Assembly (NCBI RefSeq): GCF_014640335.1
Contig: NZ_BMGT01000001.1
Location: forward strand, 372,001-436,000
Source of the DNA: Edaphobacter dinghuensis
GTDB taxonomy: Bacteria > Acidobacteriota > Terriglobia > Terriglobales > Acidobacteriaceae
Direction of reading: 5' to 3'
Length of the DNA: 64,000 nt
Made by a program: the position numbers and the translations under genes
Shown here: in pieces, positions 63,311-64,000 of the stretch
Position numbering within the stretch: position 1 is the first letter of the stretch
How the letters are laid out: each line of letters begins with the position of its first letter
Notes under the pieces: model-generated
Seen by the model: only the letters and a program-made list of their open reading frames with translations
What the model was told of the DNA's origin: nothing
Databases searched by the model: none

Positions 63311-64000
63311 ATGGATAGTTCCGTAAAACGCCGCTTGACCCTTGGGTTCATCTCCAATTGGATCAGCAAGTTAGCATCAACCATCATTCAACTCGTCCAG
63401 GTCCCGGTCTTTCTCCACTTCTGGGCCGTACCCGTCTATGGCGAATGGATGATCCTGAATTCCATCCCTTCATACCTTAGTTTCAGCAACATAGGCTTCG
63501 GCAGCGTCGCCGGCAACGAGATGACCATGATGGTCGCCCGCGAAGACCGCCAGGGCGCACTTCGGGTCTTTCAAAGCTGCTGGTGGTTCATCGCCATGAT
63601 CTGCAGCGCGGTGATCGCCCTGCTGAGCATCGTGCTCTACTACATTCCCGCCGCCCGCCTGCTGAAGATCCACAACATCAACCCGTCCGACGCCAAGTGG
63701 ATCATCTTTTACCTGGGCGTCTCGGTCATGCTGGGCCAGTTCGAGCAGCTACTTCAGTCGGCGTATCGCTGCATCGGCCGCTATCCCTACGGCTCGTTCA
63801 TCAAAAGCATCTTCTCGCTCTCTGCCTTCACCTGCATGATTCTCGCCGTAGTCTTCCATGCAGATCCGCGCATCACTGCCCTTGTCTTTGCCTGCGCGAA
63901 CGTTACCGGCACATGCATTCTTTGCATACTCGTCCAGCGCGACATCCCCTGGATCGAGTACGGATGGAAGCACGCCAGCTTCGCCGAGATCCGCGCCCTC
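63311..64000 (+). CDS. Polysaccharide flippase-like membrane protein (5' part)
   Basis: The frame begins ATG at 63311 (MDSSVKRRLTLGFISNWISK) and is open to the window edge, giving 230 residues. The amphipathic start and membrane helices (TIIQLVQVPVFLHFW, YLSFSNIGFGSVAGNEM, SCWWFIAMICSAVIALLSIV, SIFSLSAFTCMILAVVF) match the MATE/Wzx group of lipid-linked polysaccharide flippases. The NIGFGSVAGNEMTMMVAR segment is a typical first-loop pattern. Glycosyltransferase genes may follow outside the window. The substrate is unknown. Confidence 0.85.
   Translation, partial: MDSSVKRRLTLGFISNWISKLASTIIQLVQVPVFLHFWAVPVYGEWMILNSIPSYLSFSNIGFGSVAGNEMTMMVAREDRQGALRVFQSCWWFIAMICSAVIALLSIVLYYIPAARLLKIHNINPSDAKWIIFYLGVSVMLGQFEQLLQSAYRCIGRYPYGSFIKSIFSLSAFTCMILAVVFHADPRITALVFACANVTGTCILCILVQRDIPWIEYGWKHASFAEIRAL

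Overview
The window is a dense, roughly 60 % GC bacterial chromosome segment. It most likely comes from an Acidobacteriota of the family Acidobacteriaceae (the Granulicella / Terriglobus / Edaphobacter group). This is inferred from the gene repertoire: a TIGR03435-type protein, DUF4382 and YXWGXW proteins, a PEP-CTERM protein, secreted plant-polysaccharide enzymes, many Tat-exported enzymes and short dispersed palindromic repeats. No 16S rRNA is present to confirm it. I see no rRNA, tRNA, CRISPR array, insertion sequence, prophage or conjugative gene.

Layout. 1-5.5 kb: 3' half of an outer-membrane efflux gene, a Tat-exported GH28 polygalacturonase behind three LacI-type and one GntR-type candidate operators, a YXWGXW surface lipoprotein and a secreted metallo-beta-lactamase-fold protein. 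5.9-11.3 kb: aconitase, D-Ala-D-Ala ligase and threonine ammonia-lyase. 11.5-16 kb: a minus-strand aromatic amino-acid block read trpB, trpA, chorismate mutase, DAHP synthase, prephenate dehydrogenase. 16-20.7 kb: a putative outer-membrane protein coupled to a multicopper oxidase, then a Rel/SpoT enzyme. 20.8-29.7 kb: GH43 enzyme, a secreted helical protein, HslR, a DUF4382 lipoprotein, YchF, a Tat aldo-keto reductase, a tannase/feruloyl esterase and a DinB-like protein. 29.7-36 kb: sialate O-acetylesterase, PEBP protein, TIGR03435 protein, metallophosphoesterase, BI-1 membrane protein and a small Cys protein. 36-41.4 kb: AsnRS, M19 dipeptidase, two TIM-barrel isomerases and a PEP-CTERM protein. 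41.7-50 kb: tandem SGNH esterases, gamma carbonic anhydrase, a DUF899 protein with an overlapping 48-residue membrane protein, HisRS, AspRS, a rhomboid-like protein and an orphan LysW-like protein. 50-64 kb: cupin plus carboxyltransferase, a Y-family polymerase, a DPP-IV-like peptidase with a TrmJ-type methyltransferase, a second YXWGXW protein, a DUF2252 protein, a VCBS-repeat protein, DnaG and the start of a polysaccharide flippase.

How genes work together. The secreted GH28, GH43, tannase-family and SGNH/sialate esterases fit stepwise attack on pectin and esterified plant polymers. The GH28 and GH43 promoters share a candidate operator centred on CG (TGTAANCGNTTACA-like). The aromatic block makes chorismate-derived amino acids. 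It is headed by what looks like a complete Trp attenuator: promoter, 23-codon leader with two Trp codons, pause hairpin, antiterminator and terminator directly before trpB.

The observations most worth following up are that attenuator, a palindromic repeat inserted in frame inside asnS with a covarying copy elsewhere, the unlisted 48-aa CPFC membrane protein overlapping the DUF899 gene behind an operator-containing promoter, the orphan LysW-like carrier, and a rhomboid fold lacking its catalytic histidine.
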